Source: an uncultured Acidiphilium sp.
GTDB taxonomy: Bacteria > Bacillota > Clostridia > Christensenellales > Borkfalkiaceae
NCBI GenBank assembly: GCA_902495325.1
Contig: CABUWK010000018.1
Coordinates: 1-39,288, forward strand
Direction of reading: 5' to 3'
Length of the DNA: 39,288 nt
The notes beneath the pieces were generated by a model, which saw only the letters and a list, made by a program, of their open reading frames with translations, had not been told where the DNA came from and did no database searches. Every line of letters begins with the position of its first letter. The first letter of the stretch is position 1. Positions 33,801-39,288 of this stretch are shown here, piece by piece. A program made the position numbers and the translations under genes.

Positions 33801-34848
33801 CTTCACGAGAGAAAACAAAGACGAACTTTCTCCGGGCGTAAACAAACTCGTGAGAGTATATATCGCGCAGAAGAGAAAGATTTCCGTCGGCGATAAGATG
33901 GCGGGACGTTACGGTAACAAGGGCGTTATTTCGAGGATCCTTCCCGAAGCCGACATGCCTTTCCTGGCGGACGGCACGCCGTTGCAGATCGTTCTGAACC
34001 CCCTGGGCGTTCCTTCCCGAATGAACATCGGGCAGGTGCTCGAAGTGCACCTTTCCCTCGTGTGCAAACAGCTCGGATGGAAGATCGCGACTCCCGTATT
34101 CGACGGTGCGTCCGAAAACGACATCAGAGAACTTCTCAAAGAAAATCATTTCGTCAATCCGTACGGCGAAGTCGACGGAAAGATCCAGCTTTACGACGGC
34201 AGAACGGGTGAACCTTTCGAACACAGAGTTACCGTCGGTTACATGTACATGATCAAGCTGCATCACCTTGTCGACGATAAGATCCACGCGCGTTCGGTCG
34301 GTCCTTACTCCCTCGTCACGCAGCAGCCCCTCGGTGGTAAAGCCCAGTTCGGCGGGCAGCGTTTCGGCGAAATGGAAGTCTGGGCGCTCGAAGCGTACGG
34401 CGCGTCTCATATCCTGCAGGAGATCCTGACCGTCAAGTCGGACGACGTTGTGGGAAGAGTCAAAACGTACGAATCCATCGTAAAGGGTAACGACATTTCG
34501 GAGCCGGGGATTCCCGAATCCTTCAAAGTGTTGCTGAAAGAATTGCAGAGTTTGGCTCTCGATATGAGGGTTCTGACCGAAAATCACGAAGAGATCAGCC
34601 TGAAGGATCTCACGGACGACGGAGAAGACGTCAACGTGATCCCGAGAGGAGACAAGACGCATTACGAAGAGATCGATCTCGGATTCGACAAGCCCGAACA
34701 GGACGAATCGACGGACGACGATTTCAAATCGAGCGACCTGTTCGACGATTTCGACGGAGATTCTTTCAACGACGACGATTTCAAATCGAGCGATCTGTTC
34801 GATGATTTCGACGACCTTGAAGATCTCGACGGCGACGACGATAATTAA
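30865..34848 (+). CDS. rpoB: DNA-directed RNA polymerase subunit beta
   Basis: A 1327-residue catalytic beta subunit. ATG follows AAGGAG. The rifampicin pocket reads GSSQLSQFMDQTNPIAELTH; Gln560, Asp563, His573 and Ser578 (E. coli 513, 516, 526, 531) are wild type, so no resistance change is visible there. Other marks are GDKMAGRYGNKGVISRILP and the C-terminal GGQRFGEMEVWALEAYGAS clamp region. The protein continues into an acidic tail (about 1225-1327) with two 14-residue repeats, DDDFKSSDLFDDFD, at 1284-1297 and 1303-1316. It is co-transcribed with rpoC 18 bases downstream. The usual rplJ and rplL genes are not upstream. Confidence 0.99.
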   Translation: MTRNLPLVKFGNVERRTFSKIREVQPIPYLIEIQRDSYASFIEEGISEVFEDFSPITDYSDRFELYFLDHSLSDKSKYGEKECRDRDATYAVPLKVKVRLVNKVTGEIIDQEVFMGELPKMTDNGSFIINGAERVIVSQLVRSPGVYNGFEYGKTGKKIYNTTVIPNRGAWLEFEEDTDGVLWVKVDRTRKLTATVLLRALGFGSDESLKELFDNDPMLVTTADKDVAKTEAEGLFELYRRLRPGEVPTDDAVRQHLKNLFFDPRRYDCAKVGRYKFNKRLNMGVRLVGCTAYEDIVNEDGELLVKKGDVITHEQAKLVQNSGINEVYVSVDGQKHKMIANGAVDFEAVAGCSYRPFGLIETIYYPNFVFARELAEAVKSSSVEDVAETYRDRINDIFYFTDPVVSEEELKPEEKKNIEKHTETRRRFVFACRSFFDILEGGVPEKLSSEQKKNVKPLIDKLNHKHITTDDIIATVSMIFDLNFGIGSVDNIDHLGNRRVRSVGELLQNQFRIGIARLERVIKERMSTQDPKEVSPQGLINVRPVSSAIKEFFGSSQLSQFMDQTNPIAELTHKRKLSALGPGGLNRERATFEVRDVHYTHYGRMCPIETPEGQNIGLITSLSVFAKVNEYGFIESAYRRVDKEKGVVTDIVDYLTADEEDAFVVAQANEPLDEEGHFLHARVSCRRRDEITELPREVIDYMDVSPKQLVSVATALIPFLENCDTNRALMGSNMQRQAVPLLKPETPIVGTGIEAKIAYDSGVMVLAKENGTVKAVSGASITVTEDDGTSAGHDRVYTLKKFERSNQGTCLNQKPIVRTGDKVYKGMILADGPATCDGELALGRNILIGFMTWEGYNYEDAILLSEKLVQNDVFTSIHIEEHEIECRETKLGEEEITRDIPNIGDDALKDLDDEGIIRVGAEVTSGDILVGKVTPKGETELTPEERLLRAIFGEKAREVRDTSLRVPHGEGGIVVDVKIFTRENKDELSPGVNKLVRVYIAQKRKISVGDKMAGRYGNKGVISRILPEADMPFLADGTPLQIVLNPLGVPSRMNIGQVLEVHLSLVCKQLGWKIATPVFDGASENDIRELLKENHFVNPYGEVDGKIQLYDGRTGEPFEHRVTVGYMYMIKLHHLVDDKIHARSVGPYSLVTQQPLGGKAQFGGQRFGEMEVWALEAYGASHILQEILTVKSDDVVGRVKTYESIVKGNDISEPGIPESFKVLLKELQSLALDMRVLTENHEEISLKDLTDDGEDVNVIPRGDKTHYEEIDLGFDKPEQDESTDDDFKSSDLFDDFDGDSFNDDDFKSSDLFDDFDDLEDLDGDDDN
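34714..34812 (+). repeat. Tandem 42-bp repeat in the 3' end of rpoB
   Basis: Units at 34714-34755 and 34771-34812 differ at only two silent positions and are separated by 15 bases. They encode the two DDDFKSSDLFDDFD copies in the acidic tail, so the duplication is recent or kept under selection. Confidence 0.9.
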
Positions 34849-34866
34849 TAATTCGGGAGGATTGTA

Positions 34867-38784
<3,918 letters not shown>

Positions 38785-38832
38785 TCCCGATTTGCGGTTT
38801 TAACCGGAAGATAATATCGCGCAGAAAACGAA

Positions 38833-38880
38833 AGCCGGAAAACTTCTTATACGGAAAGTTTTTCCCGATCGTTTCCGGCT
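38833..38880 (+). promoter_or_regulatory. Competing hairpins downstream of rpoC
   Basis: AGCCGGAAA (38833-38841) can pair with TTTCCGGCT (38872-38880). Within it, GGAAAACTT (38837-38845) can instead pair with AAGTTTTTCC (38856-38865, one bulge). The two pairings share GGAAA and cannot both form. It lies about 50 bases after the rpoC stop. The outer stem is followed by GAAAAATTTT, so it may be a weak terminator. Confidence 0.4.
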
Positions 38881-38896
38881 GAAAAATTTTAAACTC

Positions 38897-38936
38897 AAAA
38901 CCCCCTTTGCGGACAGAATCCGTAAAGGGGGTTTTT
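38897..38936 (+). terminator. Strong terminator of the rpoBC operon
   Basis: AAAACCCCCTTTGCGGA (38897-38913) pairs with TCCGTAAAGGGGGTTTT (38919-38935), 17 pairs with one G-U around a 5-base loop, and ends in a T run. Its symmetry also allows it to work on the opposite strand. Confidence 0.92.
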
Positions 38937-38985
38937 AAGGGGATCGGGGAGGCTAAGAAATCGCCGGGAATTTTCCGTCAAATAA

Positions 38986-39014
38986 TTGACCGCCGAAACG
39001 ATTTGTGTTACAAT
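38986..39014 (+). promoter_or_regulatory. Sigma-A promoter at the right edge
   Basis: TTGACC (38986-38991) and TACAAT (39009-39014) are 17 bases apart, followed by a strong AAGGAGAGG at 39024. The 12-base word TGTGTTACAATG around this -10 recurs exactly at 39105-39116. Confidence 0.75.
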
Positions 39015-39043
39015 GATAACATCAAGGAGAGGGGGATGATCTG

Positions 39044-39277
39044 ATGTTTGCTGTTTCGACTTGCCTGATACTTATTTTTCAGTTTCTTTGTACGTTCGGA
39101 GACATGTGTTACAATGCGGCTCTCCTTGTCAACGTTGAATCTGATTTATGGATAGGCTTAGCATTCGTCATCACTAATTACCTTAAAGGCTTCTTTTCCG
39201 CCCTTTTCCCCGATTTCTCTATTGATGTACGGAAAGTACTATCGATTTCGAAATCGGGAAAAATCATCGGAAAATAA
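39044..39277 (+). CDS. Doubtful small membrane ORF behind a good promoter
   Basis: A 77-residue frame starting with ATG 39044, 11 bases after a strong ribosome binding site and about 30 bases after a near-consensus promoter. A closer ATG at 39036 gives only two codons, and its TGA overlaps 39044. Residues 1-22 and about 33-55 are hydrophobic. Codons 36-46 lie inside the third copy of the dispersed hairpin element (39151-39180), so the protein may be a real start interrupted by an inserted repeat, or not a protein at all. No family recognised. Confidence 0.3.
   Translation: MFAVSTCLILIFQFLCTFGDMCYNAALLVNVESDLWIGLAFVITNYLKGFFSALFPDFSIDVRKVLSISKSGKIIGK
39151..39181 (-). repeat. Dispersed hairpin element, copy C
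   Basis: On the minus strand 39180-39151 matches 27 of 30 bases of copy A (14911-14940), including TTAGTGA, CGAATGCTAAGCC and TATC. Unlike copy A it lacks a nearby matching GCATTCG arm, so it is only the 3' half of the element. Confidence 0.6.
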
Positions 39278-39288
39278 GCTCTTTAAGG

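Overview
The window looks like part of the chromosome of an anaerobic, Gram-positive-type bacterium, most likely an uncultured gut member of the Bacillota (Clostridia). The evidence is strong AGGAGG-type ribosome binding sites, many lipoproteins and single-pass C-terminally anchored surface proteins, no outer-membrane genes, the MEP isoprenoid pathway, an RqcP-type S4 protein and Bacillota-like RpoB/RpoC. Base composition is close to even, except for one clearly AT-rich gene at 27114-28448. No species can be named from the sequence alone.

Region 1 (1-21914, + strand) is a long carbohydrate-utilisation locus. In order it holds the 3' end of a lipoprotein, an (alpha/alpha)6-barrel glycoside hydrolase (GH63/MGH1-like), two paralogous surface proteins, a complete ABC sugar importer lacking only its ATPase (binding protein plus two permeases), two lipoproteins homologous to the partial first gene, and a 1020-residue surface protein with three repeated beta-rich modules. 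A strong hairpin and a repeated hairpin element follow, then a GH65 phosphorylase, a CE2-type esterase and three paralogous SGNH esterases. The set suggests capture at the surface, deacylation, import, and phosphorolysis or hydrolysis of an acylated, probably alpha-glucosidic glycan. The substrate cannot be read from sequence.

Region 2 (22017-25870) is housekeeping: a terminator, a mutT-like gene behind a perfect sigma-A promoter, tRNA-Gly(GCC) on the minus strand, and a minus-strand operon rqcP - ispDF (fused) - radA ending at a structured, probably bidirectional terminator.

Region 3 (25930-30589, + strand) is the most novel part. A strong promoter carries three TATAAT boxes 8 bp apart, one of them inside a 20-bp palindrome. 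It leads into three paralogous cytoplasmic helical proteins and one AT-rich secreted protein that has a long Ala/Val/Gly membrane-active stretch and a C-terminal module resembling polymorphic-toxin tips. Near-identical DNA repeats and a 13-codon remnant of a second copy of the secreted gene show that a two-gene cassette was duplicated and one secreted copy lost. The best reading is a toxin (or surface effector) with expanded immunity genes.

Region 4 (30590-39288) holds structured intergenic repeats, then rpoB and rpoC, each with an acidic C-terminal tail. The usual rplJ/rplL neighbours upstream and rpsL/rpsG/fusA neighbours downstream are absent. Terminators follow, then a well-placed promoter in front of a doubtful small ORF that contains a third copy of the hairpin repeat seen in region 1.
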